Positions 11,801 through 24,206 are shown, counted from the stretch's first letter. The stretch: DNA of 64,000 bases from Ipomoea triloba (GCF_003576645.1 NC_044920.1:25014676-25078675), one strand, 5' to 3'. The notes: generated by a model not told the origin, from the sequence alone. Numbers and translations: made by a program.

Positions 11801-13705
11801 TCCGTGAGGCCTCATAGCAACTAGCGGAAAACCAACTCCGCCATTTGTAATTTCCAGCCACTGCTTAGCATCGAGCAAACTAACGTCACTAGAATCTTCT
11901 GCGTTGTTAATACTACAAACTGTTTTCATCAAGTTGGAAGCATTTCCCATCGAAACAGACGTCCAAGAAATTACCTCCTCCACATGGAGGGCTTCATCGA
12001 AGGGATTAAAAAGCGATATATTCTTTCTCCACCTACCACTAGACGAAACATCAAGAGTAACAGGCTGAATTCCATATGGTGATTCAACAGCAAACCCTTT
12101 AGCCCGAACCAAGAAACCACCGAAATTTGTCTGCAAAACTAGCTGAGCTGAGGAGAGGCCTAAGGATGTAGGCAAAAACACAAAACAAACTGAAGCAGCC
12201 TCACCGGGAGCTAACAATATCTCACTAGAATTGCAAGGGTAGAACTGAGAGTTCGTACTATAAGGCTCATACACATGCAAACTGCTGTGTTTGTGTGTAT
12301 TCATCACCATCACAAAGGCTAATGAAGGAAAATACAAAAAACTCTCTTCCCACTCAAGCAGAGGAGGGCTAACTTCTATGTTAGGTAAAGAACTACCCGA
12401 GAACTTCAATCTGATACTGTCATCCACTTGTTTTGTTTTCAAATTCTTGGAACTATCATCTAAAGGTCTGCTACAAGAAGAAAGACTCGTTTTCCCACTA
12501 GTTCCAGGTCGGTAACATTGCAACGGATTACGACCTTCATGGTAGTTCAGCGAGCACGAAATACTTCTCCCACCTAGTAACCTAAAAATACCAAAATCCG
12601 ACATTCTGGTAATATTAGCACTACCTCCATCTGACTGCATAGGTGCTTTGTCTGATTTAACCAAAGACAATCCATCCACAGTCAATTCAGAACCTTCTTT
12701 TTTAGGTAAAAACCCAGGCAATGTTGAAGGAAAGCAAAACAAGTTTGCATTTGGGCATGCAGTGCCAAGACTTAACTGAGGTGCAGAAACTTGTGTCAAT
12801 TCTGAGCCTAAATCTCCACCCAAAACACCAGGAAAATTTGTACCCACCCCTCTGTAGGATCTATAAGCATCACAGTTAACCTCACTACCAGTTTCTTGAC
12901 AAGGTTCACATTTAGCCACAGTAACAAGGGCAGATAACAGAATGACAAGGCGAAACACAGCCCTGAAAACATTACAACACAAATAAATAGCTGAATTAAA
13001 ACTTAGGAAAAAAAACAAAAACAAAAAAAAAACAGTTGAAAAATGGTTAATTAACCCCCTACCCCCCCCCCCCCTCAAAAAATAAAAAGGAGATGAATCC
13101 CAGCACCCCAGAACTGAATTAGGTAGAAATACAGTAAAACTGTTCAAAAAATAAACAGTTCGGAAATTCCCATATATATGGAAGCGCTCGATAACACCAT
13201 GATAAACAGTAGTTCTTGTTCACGGTAAAAACCCTCGAAATCACTTCCATATATAAAACATTTAAAGCTCAAAAACTATCCAAATGAAACTGCGTAAAAA
13301 AAATCAGATGGAACAGTTAATGACATCATAAATACTGGAACCTTTAAATGCTATGTAAAAAAAAAATTTTTTTTTTTGAATACTACTAACTCTACAAAGT
13401 ATCATTCTAAGTGATCATCAATTTTCAAAACGCTCCCAAAAAAAAAAAAAAAAAAAAAATCACCAGCAAAGGAGCAAAACTGCTAAAAAGCAAAACTTTT
13501 TTCGGTTCAAACAAAAAGCAGTGCGAAACCCGATGATCAGAGAACAAAACGAAAATCCGGGCGGTGCCCGGAACACGGGAAGTAAAGAAAAACAAGAAGA
13601 GTTGACGAGGAAAGAGCAGAAGAGAGAGTGGTGAAGTTACCAAGAAGAACGCTGCGGCTGAGGTTTGATCATTTTCAGGAAGAAGAAGAAGAAGAGGAAG
13701 TCCAT
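8883..13705 (-). CDS. TMEM131-like type I membrane protein, 3 exons
   Basis: Exons 13641-13705, 11177-12962 and 8883-10940 join with GT/AG borders and matching phases to give 1302 aa (or 1291 from the in-frame ATG at 13672). The N-terminus is a signal peptide: a hydrophobic V-F-R-L-V-I-L-L-S-A-L-V core followed by a Cys-containing ectodomain. The long lumenal region has repeated beta-rich blocks ending in motifs such as L-A-P-G-E (PapD/ASPM-type folds of the TMEM131 family). One membrane helix lies at about residues 923-940 (T-M-V-L-V-A-F-V-L-F-I-V). The cytosolic tail of about 360 aa is Ser/Pro-rich, has a basic G-R-R-R-R-K-H-K-K patch and ends with a W-G-D-H-L-F-G-L-P-L segment at about 1246-1255. 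In animals TMEM131 acts in ER-to-Golgi export of collagen through a TRAPP interaction of its tail. A similar secretory role here is inference; plants lack animal-type collagen. Confidence 0.85.
13365..13400 (-). repeat. SINE (family 1) 3' tail remnant in TMEM131-like intron 1
   Basis: The minus strand reads GAGTTAGTAGTATTCAAAA, matching the 3' end of the SINE at 7840-7975 (GAGTTAGTAATATTCAAAA). Only the tail is present. The same intron (12963-13640) also has a poly-C tract near 13060 and a poly-A tract near 13440. Confidence 0.45.
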
Positions 13706-13950
13706 GTCTGAGAAAGCGAAGAAACCATCTGCAAATCTAGGAGATTCCTTTCCTTTCCTAGTTGTGTTTCAGTTTTAGGGATTTTTTTTTGTTGGAATCG
13801 ATTTCGTCCAGGAAAATGCTTGGAGGAGCAAAAGCACACCTGATAACAGCGAATGAATGAATGAATGGCCTCTGAAAAGAAAATAAAAATAAAACTGGAA
13901 AGGAGACAAAATGCCCCTTCACTCCTCAAAATTACTGTACTACCCTCCAA

Positions 13951-16900
13951 GCGGACGACTTTTTGTGTGCCCTTTTATTTTTCATTGTGGGCTGACGTGG
14001 CCAATTAGTTTCTTTTTTTTTTCTCTCTTCGGAGTTAAATTTTAAAAATCAGTTTCTAAATCTCTACTAGATTATCAAAATCAATTGATTGTTACAAGAA
14101 TGTAGTGTATTATTTCGAGAAAAAAAATTATTGAACTATTTTATTTTGTAATAATTTTAGTTAAAAATTTTAAAATGGTAACGTAGTACGGATTTGTACT
14201 TATATATTAAGATTTTTTTGAACTATACTTATATATTAAGATAAATATTATTGTTTTAACGTGCTTTATTATAATCTCTTTTTAGATTTTAGTAGGGGTG
14301 TGTTACCGATGTGAAGAATACATAAGTAACGAGGATTTTTAAATGATGACTTGAGATTATGTTATGACGGAACACATTAATATAACGTAAGAGTATGATT
14401 ACTTTGTTCTCTCACTATAAATAATGTCATTGGTATTAAGTATTATGTGTTGACTGAGGTGTACAACCATTTAATGTAATGGACGATATGATCATCTCCA
14501 TCACTTCTAGGTTTCTTATTTACGGTGAGTGCAATAGAACTCATAATATGGATTAAAATTATAAGTACAAGTTTAACAATAATGACGAAAAAAAAAACTA
14601 AGGAGCATTTTGCTTTCTCTCTAAAATTTTTTCACTTAATATAACATATGGTGTGCGTGAGAGTGAGAAAAAGATTATCCCTTCAAAATCCCTACCCCTA
14701 TATATATAATAACAAAATAACAATTAGTACTATTTGATTGTCAAGTGAGAAATAAGTGTAAAAAAAAAAAAATGGTTTGTGCAAGTACAAAAAGTATTAA
14801 ACTTTTAACACGATAATGAAGGCCTAGAGTGTGTGGGTAAGGTCGGCACTGGCCAAGTGCATAATGAGGATTTGTTGTAAAGATGTGTTATATGATCCAA
14901 CATGTCAAATGTTGCCACTTACTTATATCAGTTATATGTGTGTGTAAATATATACTTTTGCCCCTCCAATATTGTGTAAAGAAAGACAATGTATAATTTT
15001 TTTTATATATAAAAAAACGTAAAATAAAAAAATAGTTTAAATAATTTATTAAGAAAAAAACCCTAACACACGGGAATTCATCTGTCCAACACAATTCAAA
15101 AACAAAAGTGGAACAGAAAGTGATTTGGGCAAGTGGCCAAAGGAAATTCTCACCACATTTTAGATTTCCATCTTGCTAAATTATAATTATAAAATTGAAT
15201 TGTCTTTCCATACACTTATAAAGTTAAATAATTAATTTTAAATATTTTTAATTTATGGAAAACTGGTAATTATTACTTGAAGGTAAAAATTAACGTACGT
15301 TAGCTATGTATTTGAAGGTAAATTAACGTACGTTAGCTATGAACTGAGAAGGTTAATAGACAGTTCACACAAATAATTAACGTACGTTAGCTATGTATTT
15401 GAAGGTAAATTAACGTACGTTAGCTATGAACTAAGAAGGTTAATAGACAATTCCCACAAATAATTAACTTTGAAACATTGTAATTATCAAATTAATTGCC
15501 CAATGAACTCGATTGTCTTTTATTAAGTGCGATTTCACTCAATTTATCAAATAATTCATCTATTTCGTTCTCTTATACCTAATACATAGACTTTCCTTTT
15601 GACTAAATTCAATGGTTATGAGTACTATAACCATAACAATACTAAAATTTAAAACATTGGTGCAATTCTAATAAATTTTAAACTTTGATCCAAAAAATTA
15701 TACGTCACTTGAAGTTTATCATATATAATAGAAAATGCTTGATATTTTTTTTTTAATGTATAAAGAATATTAATTTTAAAATATCACGTGTAAATACAAT
15801 TCACATGAACAAATTGATAAAAAAGAACACTTGAAAGTCATATGGTAAGAAATGTTTGCACCATAGACGTTGTAGGTTCCTCTGTCATGGTGGACATCAG
15901 GACATGAGTTGTTCGGTGTTGACAATGTGTATGCTTTCTCTTCGAGGCTAGATCGCACTTTGTACACATTACTACATCTAATTTAATTTATTTTCTTTAT
16001 TACTATTATTGTTGTTGCTATTTTATGAAAGGAAACTAATTTAGACAAGTTTAGTTCAAACTTATATGGAGCAATTCTCAATTTCATGTTTAAATGAATT
16101 GGTTTTGCCCACTCCAATTAGTGAGGGTGCCTGGGAATCAGTTGATAACTGATACCAAAACACTACTTGGAGCAACATTTCAAATTTTAGCGGACGGTGC
16201 TAATTAGATAAGACAAATAACTATTTACTAAATATTCGTTTTTACTTATTGGTTAAGAGCAATATTAGAGGCAGAATTCAAAATTGATATCTTGGTTAGA
16301 ATTGGACTGGAGAGGGGAAAAAAAAACAAAGATAAACATAAATCAACTGACGGTCACCCTGGAACACCAAGTAGATGCGCTCTGTCACACCCATACATTA
16401 CTTTTTTTTTTTTTCGTTACGACAACAAATCTAAATTAGTAACCCCAACCCCACACCCCTTGACTTGCACCTCACCCACAAAAAAAATAATAATAAATAA
16501 ACACACTCTAAGTCAATCCTCTAAAGTTGATCAAACCAATTAAAATGACTAATTAATCATATTCTAAACACTCCCCATGGTTCTTCTTTTTTATTTTTTT
16601 AAACAGCTTTTTAAACTTTTTTTATTTTCCCTAAAATTATAATCACGTTTTATACTTTTTAATTCATAATAAAATTTGTAATTACTTATTATAATATTTA
16701 ATTTAATATGGCATTGATATAATGGGAAATTAGGTAGGGAGTAAATGGTCAGGTCATGGAAGCTAATTTCAAAGACTTTGGAGTCTTTTTTGCTTAATAA
16801 TCCATTAACTAAAAGTTAAGATTGGTGAGATTAAGACAGTCTCAAACATGTACAAAAAAAAGTCATTAATTTAGCAATAAATCGAAAAATATTGTGTATG

Positions 16901-17792
16901 ATTTATGGACTGATGCGATAACCTAAGTTTTTTTTTTTTTTTTTTTTTTTTGTCATACTCAGTGATACTCCAAATTATTTTTTATTTTTTTCTAAACACT
17001 ACTCTATATAAGATTGAAAATAGAAATAGTAACGAAAATACAAATAGAAATAAACAAAGATGAAATAGTTAGTAAATATGAAAGATAAAATAGTAAGTAT
17101 GACCAATAAAATTAAATATAAGGAGTACGACTTATCATTTAATGATTATGAATTTTTTTGTTACAGAAAAAAATGTTTATAAAAACATTACTTTTTGTTT
17201 ATAAATAAACACAATACATTCTTTTCAAAAATAAAAAATAAAAAAACAAACACAATACATTTTTTTTACATTATTAAATTTTATGTTTTAAAAAAAACAT
17301 TATTAAATATTTTATACTCCGTACTCCATATAAAAGCACCAAAAAAAAAAAAAGACCCACATCCTATTTTATGATGGGAATTTGGGATTTAGGGGCGAAT
17401 AGTCTGTTTTACCCTTAACATACGTAAGTTAAACAAGTGGTAGGTGACAGCTGTGTTGGGTAGTTGAAAAGGGGTGACAAGATGGCGCGTCGAGGCTTGA
17501 GCCCTCCTCCTACTCGAGGCTCGAGGTTAATCGTGTTGGACGGGGCAAATCCTGTCTTTTTTCAATAATTTTGTGGGCATAATAGGCAATTTACTGCGTC
17601 ACTTAAATGTAGGGCTCATTTTACGTTGAGATATTCGATTTACGCAAGTCACGTCCTTTTCAATAATTTTGAGGGCATAATAGGTAATTTATTGATGGGC
17701 TCGGCTACTGTGGGCCTATGAGCCCACACATTTGAAGTTAATATATTCAATGTGGGCAACTTGTTACTATGAGTTAATAAATTATAATACCA
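13951..17792. other. Gene-free AT-rich stretch
   Basis: No supported coding sequence. Contains long A/T runs (for example poly-T at about 16929-16951) and an 87-bp tandem duplication at 15291-15464 annotated separately. Short frames here are AT-driven and lack recognisable domains. Confidence 0.6.
15291..15464. repeat. 87-bp tandem duplication carrying ACGTACGT palindromes
   Basis: Two near-identical 87-bp units begin at 15291 and 15378. Each unit contains the 10-bp palindrome AACGTACGTT twice, each followed by AGCTATG, so four copies fall within about 130 bp. Unit two differs at few positions (for example GACAGTTCACAC versus GACAATTCCCAC). Confidence 0.9.
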
Positions 17793-17802
17793 TTATTGGT
17801 AA

Positions 17803-18286
17803 GAATTTTTTCAAATTAGTCATTCAACATGTAAAAGTGCAATAGAAACATTCAAATAAAAATAAGTGTAGTTATATCTTTTTAACTGTCTAAAATTATG
17901 CAATTTAAAAAATATTAACATGTTCCTCAAGTTATTACTGACGTGACGGTCATAATATTAAAAAAATATTATTTTTAATTTATTTTAATAATTTAAATAA
18001 AATAATATTTAAGAAAAGAAAACCCCCCTCCTCGCCTTTGTCTCCAAGCCTGAGATGAGGGAGGAGTGAATGTTATTTTATTTTATTTAGAATTATTAAA
18101 ATAAATTAAAAATTTTATTTCTTAATAAGATAACTGTCATACTAGTGATGATCTGAAGTTCATGTTAAATTTTGTTGAATTACATAATTTTAGACAGTTG
18201 AGGAATGTAATTATACTTTTTTTTTGAGTTGGATGACCTAATTACACTTTTTCTTATGGTTCGCTAGCTAAATTAAACTTTTTCCC
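17803..18286. mobile_element. Mutator-like MITE (foldback), 484 bp
   Basis: Long imperfect inverted arms meet near 18040. The right end read in reverse begins GGGAAAAAGTTTAATTTAG. Both arms share an AACTGTCTAAAATTATG string in inverted orientation. The element is flanked by a near-perfect 10-bp direct repeat, TTATTGGTAA (17793-17802) and TTATTTGTAA (18287-18296). It contains no coding sequence. Size, arm length and 9-10 bp duplication fit a non-autonomous Mutator-like element. Confidence 0.7.
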
Positions 18287-18639
18287 TTATTTGTAATAAT
18301 CTTGTATGTATTATTATTATTTTTTTTGTCGTATAACAAGTTTTCTTAGTTATGGTACATTACGATCCACACATTAAAACTAATCATGTAAGATTTCTGT
18401 TTTAAAAAAAAAATCATGTAAAATTTCAATGGGTAACAAAACACTTTATCATGAATTTAATAAGGTAAAATAATTACATTTCCAAGACTCAATCATCTTC
18501 TCACCATACTATATAGATTGCAAATCATTTTGAGTGCAATGAAGGAACATTTATAGGTAAGAAAATAACCCAACAATAATATCTAAATTTATTAAGGCGA
18601 ATTTAAGAAAATAAATTGTCTAATTTTTTTTTTTATGTA

Positions 18640-19170
18640 GCTGCGTGATTGAGGCGCGTGGACGAACGAGACCAGCAGAGCCACGCATGACGCATGCTGC
18701 GGGTGAATCTTTCAAGTGGGTCACCTACACGTCGGCAACGTCAAAACATGACGGCGCACTCAGATTCCAGCCACTCCTGAGCGCCGCCAAAGCCGCAAAC
18801 CTCCGTCGCTTTCCCGGCGCGTGGGCTGAGGCGTGAGATTCTGCCAAACCAGAAAACAATACAAAAGCGTGGGGTCACCCAAGTTGCGTTGGGCCATCGG
18901 AAAGTGACAACGTATGCGTGAGAAGTACGTGTTCGGGTACGTACGTGAGGGGTTTGGCGGAGAAAAACAAAAGATAGCGACAACGAAAGTGGTGGGGACC
19001 ACTCATTTAACGGCACCGTCTAATTTGTACCCCTTCCGTTCCGTCCGTATCTGATTTAACACCAAAATCTGCCGTCTTCTTACCGTCGTTTTTCACGTCT
19101 CTCATTCCTTGCCCCCACCGCCCACGGCTTCTTCCCCCCACCGCCCCACGCATCTAGGAATCATATGCCG
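18640..19170. other. GC-rich island without a recognisable gene
   Basis: This stretch is far richer in G and C than its surroundings. It holds several ACGT cores (CACGTCGG-, TACGTGTTC-, GTACGTACGTGAGG-type strings) and C-rich repeats near 19105-19150 (CCCCCACCGCCC). The longest frames overlap one another and resemble no family I know. It could be a promoter/5' leader cut off from its gene, a noncoding transcript or an unrecognised exon. Confidence 0.4.
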
Positions 19171-19315
19171 TCAAGCCAATTTGCAAACCCTACACAATTA
19201 TTCAAGATTCCATGCATGTATATATGTTGCAATATAATGTTACGTACTATTTTAATTCTATGAGTTTTTTCCACTTTTGGTCCTATGACTTTAGCATTTT
19301 CGTCAATTTAGGTAC

Positions 19316-20500
19316 ATGACTTTCATGGTGACAACAGTGGAGGATTTGCTTAATCAGACAAGAACAGGTTGGGAGGATAATCTGCTGGAGAACCTATTCA
19401 ACAGACAGGAGGTTGATCAGATCAGAACTATCCCCATTGCAGAAGTTAACAGCGCTGACAAAATTATTTGGGTGGAAGATGAGAGCGGGGAATACACGGT
19501 TAAAAGCTGCTACAAGAAACTCATGATTCACATGCATGTTGACAATACTATTTTCTGGGCAAAATTTTGGAAGCTGAAACTGCCACCAAAGATCAAGTCT
19601 TTCCTCTGGCAAGTGTGTTCTGGATCTCTTCCTACACAGGATCGGTTAAGAGCAAAGAGAGTTCCGGTCCCTGAGCTATGTCAAATATGCAATGGAGAAG
19701 GGGAGTCAGCAGATCATTTGTTTGTTAGATGTCAATTGGCTAGAGGATGCTGGGATTCTATTGGAAATAACACTCATCAATCTTGCAGTAATTTCATGGA
19801 GTGGCTTGAAAGTAACTTTATTAATCTGGATGACAATGCTCTGTGCCGTTTGATTGCTATTTGCTGGAAGATATGGGAGGCAAGAAATGACAAAATATGG
19901 AACCAGGTGGTCATCCCTATTAATGCAGTGGTGAGCAGTGCTACTATCTACCTCCATGAATGGCAAGCTATCAACCAAGGACACATGCAACAAGATCGTA
20001 GGTCTGACAGAGAGGCAACATGGCAGAAACCACCGGAAGGTTGGAAGAAACTCAACGTTGATGCAGCCTTAGATGTCAACAACAAGAAAATGGGCTTTGG
20101 CTTTGTGTTGCGGAATGAAGAAGGCCAATTTGTTGCTGCGAGACAAGTCCCCTGGAATGGAGTGTATAAACCAGACGAAGCAGAGGCTCTTGGAGTGAGA
20201 GAAGCTCTAAAATGGCTCAAGGAAATCACTACGGATCCAGTGCAGATTGAGACAGATTGCAGTAAGATCATTTCGACGATTCATACTCAGAAGATGCAGA
20301 CTTCGTTTGATCTTATTTTAAATGATGTTAGAGAACTAGCTAATGTTTTTACCAACATATGCTTTTTGTTTGCTAAACGGTCCACGAACAAGGTTGCCCA
20401 TCTGTTAGCTCGGGAAGCCTTGTCCAAGTCTGACTGTGCGGACACTTTTGTTGTCCCTTTTGTTTCTGTTGTTCATGCTTTGGAGCTAGACTCTACTTAA
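19316..20500 (+). CDS. LINE ORF2 C-terminus: zf-RVT plus RNase H domain (5'-truncated)
   Basis: An open frame of 394 codons encodes only the C-terminal part of a plant L1-type LINE polyprotein. A zinc-binding reverse-transcriptase-associated region (about residues 60-150) has W-K-L-K-L-P-P-K-I-K-S-F-L-W and C-Q-I-C...H-L-F-V-R-C. A plant RNase H domain (about 240-385) keeps the acidic residues in L-N-V-D-A-A, E-A-E-A-L and E-T-D-C-S and ends with S-T-N-K-V-A-H-L-L-A-R-E-A. Endonuclease and the YxDD reverse-transcriptase core are missing, so the copy is dead. The first ATG lies inside the target duplication, so the true LINE sequence starts at about 19327. The absence of stops suggests a fairly recent insertion. 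Confidence 0.85.
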   Translation: MTFMVTTVEDLLNQTRTGWEDNLLENLFNRQEVDQIRTIPIAEVNSADKIIWVEDESGEYTVKSCYKKLMIHMHVDNTIFWAKFWKLKLPPKIKSFLWQVCSGSLPTQDRLRAKRVPVPELCQICNGEGESADHLFVRCQLARGCWDSIGNNTHQSCSNFMEWLESNFINLDDNALCRLIAICWKIWEARNDKIWNQVVIPINAVVSSATIYLHEWQAINQGHMQQDRRSDREATWQKPPEGWKKLNVDAALDVNNKKMGFGFVLRNEEGQFVAARQVPWNGVYKPDEAEALGVREALKWLKEITTDPVQIETDCSKIISTIHTQKMQTSFDLILNDVRELANVFTNICFLFAKRSTNKVAHLLAREALSKSDCADTFVVPFVSVVHALELDST

Positions 20501-20551
20501 TATATTTAGTTCCGTTTGTTTTCAACAAAAAAAAAAAGAAAAAAAAAAAGA
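19327..20551 (+). mobile_element. 5'-truncated LINE insertion with TSD and A-rich tail
   Basis: The insert is bounded by a 17-bp direct repeat differing at one base, AGGTACATGACTTTCAT (19310-19326) and AGGTACACGACTTTCAT (20552-20568). An A-rich tail lies at about 20526-20550. The duplicated sequence belongs to the arm of the surrounding foldback element, so the LINE landed in a pre-existing element. Confidence 0.9.
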
Positions 20552-21189
20552 AGGTACACGACTTTCATTTTGCCACTTTTAGTCATTGACTTTAATTTTT
20601 TTGTCACTTTTAGTCCTTGACTTTGATTTTTTTCTACTTTTAATCCTTTCGACCATCCGAGCGCAACTTTTAATCGAAATCAACAAATTGTTGTGCCATT
20701 AAGGGTAAAAGTGTATTTTGATAAAGTTCTAAATATATTTATAAATAAAATCAGATACAAAATAAGAAAAAGAAATGTTATTTGCTTGTTCTGCTTCGCT
20801 TTTTAAGCAACAACTTTTAATCGGAATCAATAAAATGTTGTGCCATTAAGTGTAAAATTGTCTATTGATAAATCTCTAAATACATTAAACGTTATTTACC
20901 CTTAATGGCACAACAATTTGTTGATTTCGATTAAAAGTTGTCGCTCGGATGGCCGAAAGGACTAAAAGTGGGAAAAAAAATCAAAGTCAAGGACTAAAAG
21001 TGGCAAAAAAATTAAAGTCAAGGACTAAAAGTGACAAAATGAAAGTCTGTACCTAAATTGACGAAAACACTAAAGTCATAGGACCAAAAGTGGAAAAAAC
21101 TTTTAATTCTATTCTTGTATCAATCTTTATCGAGTTTGTACAACTTTAAACATGTGCAAATTCTAATTTTAATCATGTTTTAAAGATAC

Positions 21190-21292
21190 ACAAATCTGCC
21201 AAGCGCCTTGTGCTTAAATGACATGTAGCGACTCTTCCATATGGAAGGTCATGTGATCGAGCTTCAGTGGAGGCATTGTTGAGAAAGTCTCT
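21190..21292 (+). mobile_element. Partial SINE (family 1)
   Basis: The head GCCAAGCGCCTTGTGCTTAA is followed by CCATATGGAAGGTCATGTG, the box-B-like GATCGAGCTTCAGTGGAGG and GTTGAGAAAGT. It matches the family order with internal losses. No clear target duplication. Confidence 0.5.
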
Positions 21293-22014
21293 TAGCTTAC
21301 GATTGATTAGCAGTCAAGACTCTTCATATTCTCTACAACTATATATACGTTGCGTCCGATCTCATAATTCATGTGATCAATCGTTTCTAAACTTAATTAA
21401 CGTCGGTCAATTTAGTTGCTTTCTAATATTGAGTTGACTTGAAACTAAGATAATAACATTTACCAAAGATTTTATATTAGGTGATACATCTCATCAAATA
21501 TTTTATCCGAGATCCACCGTGAATAATCTCTCTTCACAATTTGTCACTGCCACCTTACAGAATAGAAGCCACGTAGTGATTAAATTTACTTGATTGACTC
21601 ACTTAATGGACAAGATGGAACTTATTGTTTGTTTACATTTCTGGCATCTTCATCTACAGCCTATACATATTAGGCAATCAATATACCCGATTCAGTGGCA
21701 ACAAATGACATTTTACAACATTTATAATTTATGTGATAAAATGGTGGCTTTCTATGACTTTTCACAAGTCCTTTTATGGAATGAAAAAGAAATTAAATAA
21801 AAGGCCAGGATAAGGCAGATGTTACATGAAGAAGTTGACAGATCAAAACAAAAAAGGTTGAAGTTTTCAAATGCATTTCTTTAATTAAATTGCTTCTCAC
21901 TTATCTTAATAATCATATAAGTTCAACTCTTCTCCGTATAAGTTTTTACCGATCAGCTATAACTTAAATTGATTTACTTTCTTATGATTTTTTACAGGTT
22001 AGTGTTGCGAAAAT

Positions 22015-22410
22015 CTCACTTAGGCGCCTATTAATTGCCGTCTAGCGTACCACCATAATTGATGGTCTATGCGGCCGACTAGGCCGCCTAAGCGCCACCT
22101 AGGTTGCTTAGGCGCTGAATGCCTGGGCTCCTAGGCACGGATTAGGCCGCATAGTCGGCAAATTAGCTATTATTTTTATTTTTATTTTTATTTATAATGA
22201 GTTATTTCACTCAAAACAACATCGTTTTAAGTGAAATAATCCTAAAATTTTTTAAACTCTAGATATTTTTAGGTTAGTATTTAATATTTTAGTATTAACT
22301 ATTAAAATTTTAAATATTTTATAATTATTAGTCTTTAAAAAAAATACATGGCTGCCTAGGATGGAGTCAATTAATCATCGCCTAGAGGCCCCCGAACGCC
22401 TAACGATTTT
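22015..22410. repeat. GGCGCC/CCTAGG-rich dispersed repeat
   Basis: GCGCCTA, CTAGGCCGCC and TAGGCGC words recur on both strands within 130 bp (22021-22150) and again near 22350-22400 (CGCCTAG...CGCCTAACG). A related cluster lies near 2335-2430. Recognised as a repeat by word density only; ends were not defined. Confidence 0.4.
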
Positions 22411-22978
22411 TTCAACTATAACTAAGGCCACATGATATACTTCTCATAAATATAATGAAATGAAAATGAAATTGTTTAAAGTGGGCATCACCCAATAATT
22501 GCATGGTTCAATTTCAATTCATTACGGAATCCTTGATATTTCGTGTAATAATTAACTAAAAAAATCCAATGGAACTCTACTGTTCAAAGATTCATAAAGA
22601 TTCTACGGATGACAAATTAATGTCGTCCAAATATCAGTTGACAAATTAGTATTATTGGAGCTTCTTAATGGGTAATGTCTCATTGTCTTGTATATATCAA
22701 TCTTGGTCAACAATGCAACATTCTTTCATCTCCAAGGTTTCTACATCTCGATCGTGTGGTTAATTATTATGAAATTGTGATAGAGATTAGTCGGACAAAT
22801 CAAAGGTGTAGCCAAGAGCCCAACATAAAGTGTTGGGCTCTTGTTTACCCTTCTTTAGGGCTCTTTCATGCTCCTTTAAGATAACCCAACAACCATTTCT
22901 TTCATATGTAAACTACATGGCAATGGAAGCTATGAGATACATACTATACGATACATAATCTTGTAGTCTAGTGTAGTA

Positions 22979-22981
<3 letters not shown>

Positions 22982-23042
<61 letters not shown>
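22982..23042. repeat. (TA)n microsatellite, about 30 units
   Basis: Uninterrupted alternating TA over about 61 bases. Confidence 0.97.
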
Positions 23043-23045
<3 letters not shown>

Positions 23046-24206
23046 ACATTTTTCTATATAACAAGTGATGGAATAATATGTCTTACCATTATTATTATTA
23101 ATATTATTATTTTTAATAGTAATGGTATTAGTCAAAGCAAGAAGAAGTCCAGCAAGAAAGTAGGAAATGCTACGGGAAGTTGCAACTGCAAAGGAAAGAC
23201 ATTATTTAAAGGCTCAGGAAGAACAAGCAAAGGGCTCAGACTCATTCTCTCTTCTAAATAATCCTTCCCTTCCCTACCTTTTCATTCTTCTATTCCATGG
23301 CCATGGCTGCCCTTGTACATGTACTCCACCCAAACATAGTGAATTTCGGCTTGGCTTAGCCCAAAAAGGCTCGTGGTTTTCACCGTTTTGGTTTCCACGT
23401 TAAATATCTTTGTGTTAATGTTATTGATTCTCTGCAATCACCTCATTATCATTTTCCCTTTATTAACTGTCTTTTTATTGGGTTTAATGATTCGGGATAC
23501 CCCGGGTAATTAAATCCATCAACAAGTTTTGAAATCGGTTCTCCTAGCTTGCATGAGGTTGCAGACTTGCATTTCGATGAGATCTGATCTCATCAAAATC
23601 TATATTGTATTTTGGTGACAATCTCAATTCTCGATCAAATACTTGAGTTCAAGTTTCATCGTTTTATATGCATCCCAACATAACAACAACAACAACAATA
23701 CTACTACTAATAATTATTATATTTATATTTATATAATAATATAATCTAATAAGAATCCATAAAATTAGGCCTTTAAAGGTAATTAAAAAATGTTGGCCCA
23801 ATTGTTGGTTGAAATGAATGCTTTATATTATTTTGATTTTAATATTTTTTTTTCTACTTTACCATCTATTATGTCATTTTGGGGAACAAAGCATATATGT
23901 GTGTGTGTGTGTGTGTGAACTCTACTAGGTTTCTCGTGATAAGTGTGGACTAATTTAATCCATCCATCTAAAAGGATCAATATTTAAAAAATAACATGAT
24001 CAATTTTATAAATATTAGTGTGTACTAACATCAGTAACTCAACTGCACAAGAGACATTACAAAAAAAAAAAAGAAGCGGACAAGCAATGAAAACGAAAAC
24101 AATGAAATATCTATTAACAAAACTTAGAGTAATTTCAAACAAAAGTAACATTAATTTTAAAATTTTCATGTGCTGTAAATGAGAGAGTGCTCCAACTTGC
24201 AAATTC

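Larger units (their letters stand above)
19262..21100. mobile_element. Foldback TIR element carrying a nested LINE
   Basis: The left end GTTTTTTCCACTTTTGG and the right end are inverted repeats. The complementarity continues through CGTCAATTTAGGTAC and AAATCAACAAATTGTTGTGCC, giving arms of over 200 bp once the LINE insert (19327-20551) is set aside. A 12-bp direct repeat, TTTTAATTCTAT, lies at 19250-19261 and 21101-21112, directly outside the ends. The core around 20808-20886 repeats part of the left arm directly. No transposase is present. The structure fits a Mutator-like or foldback non-autonomous element, although 12 bp is slightly longer than the usual 9-11. Confidence 0.8.
21113..24203. 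other. Gene-free stretch with repeats
   Basis: No supported gene. A block at about 22015-22400 is full of GGCGCCTAGG/TAGGCGCC-like words (related words occur near 2335-2430), which is characteristic of a plant MITE or dispersed repeat. A partial SINE, an AT microsatellite and a GT microsatellite near 23898-23918 are also here. Confidence 0.6.

Noticed and set aside
16292..16543. 83-codon frame
   Set aside because: Lys/Thr/His-rich low-complexity frame crossing a poly-T tract; no domain or gene context.
22982..23042. AT tract as a replication origin or regulatory site
   Set aside because: A plain TA microsatellite; nothing around it supports a function.
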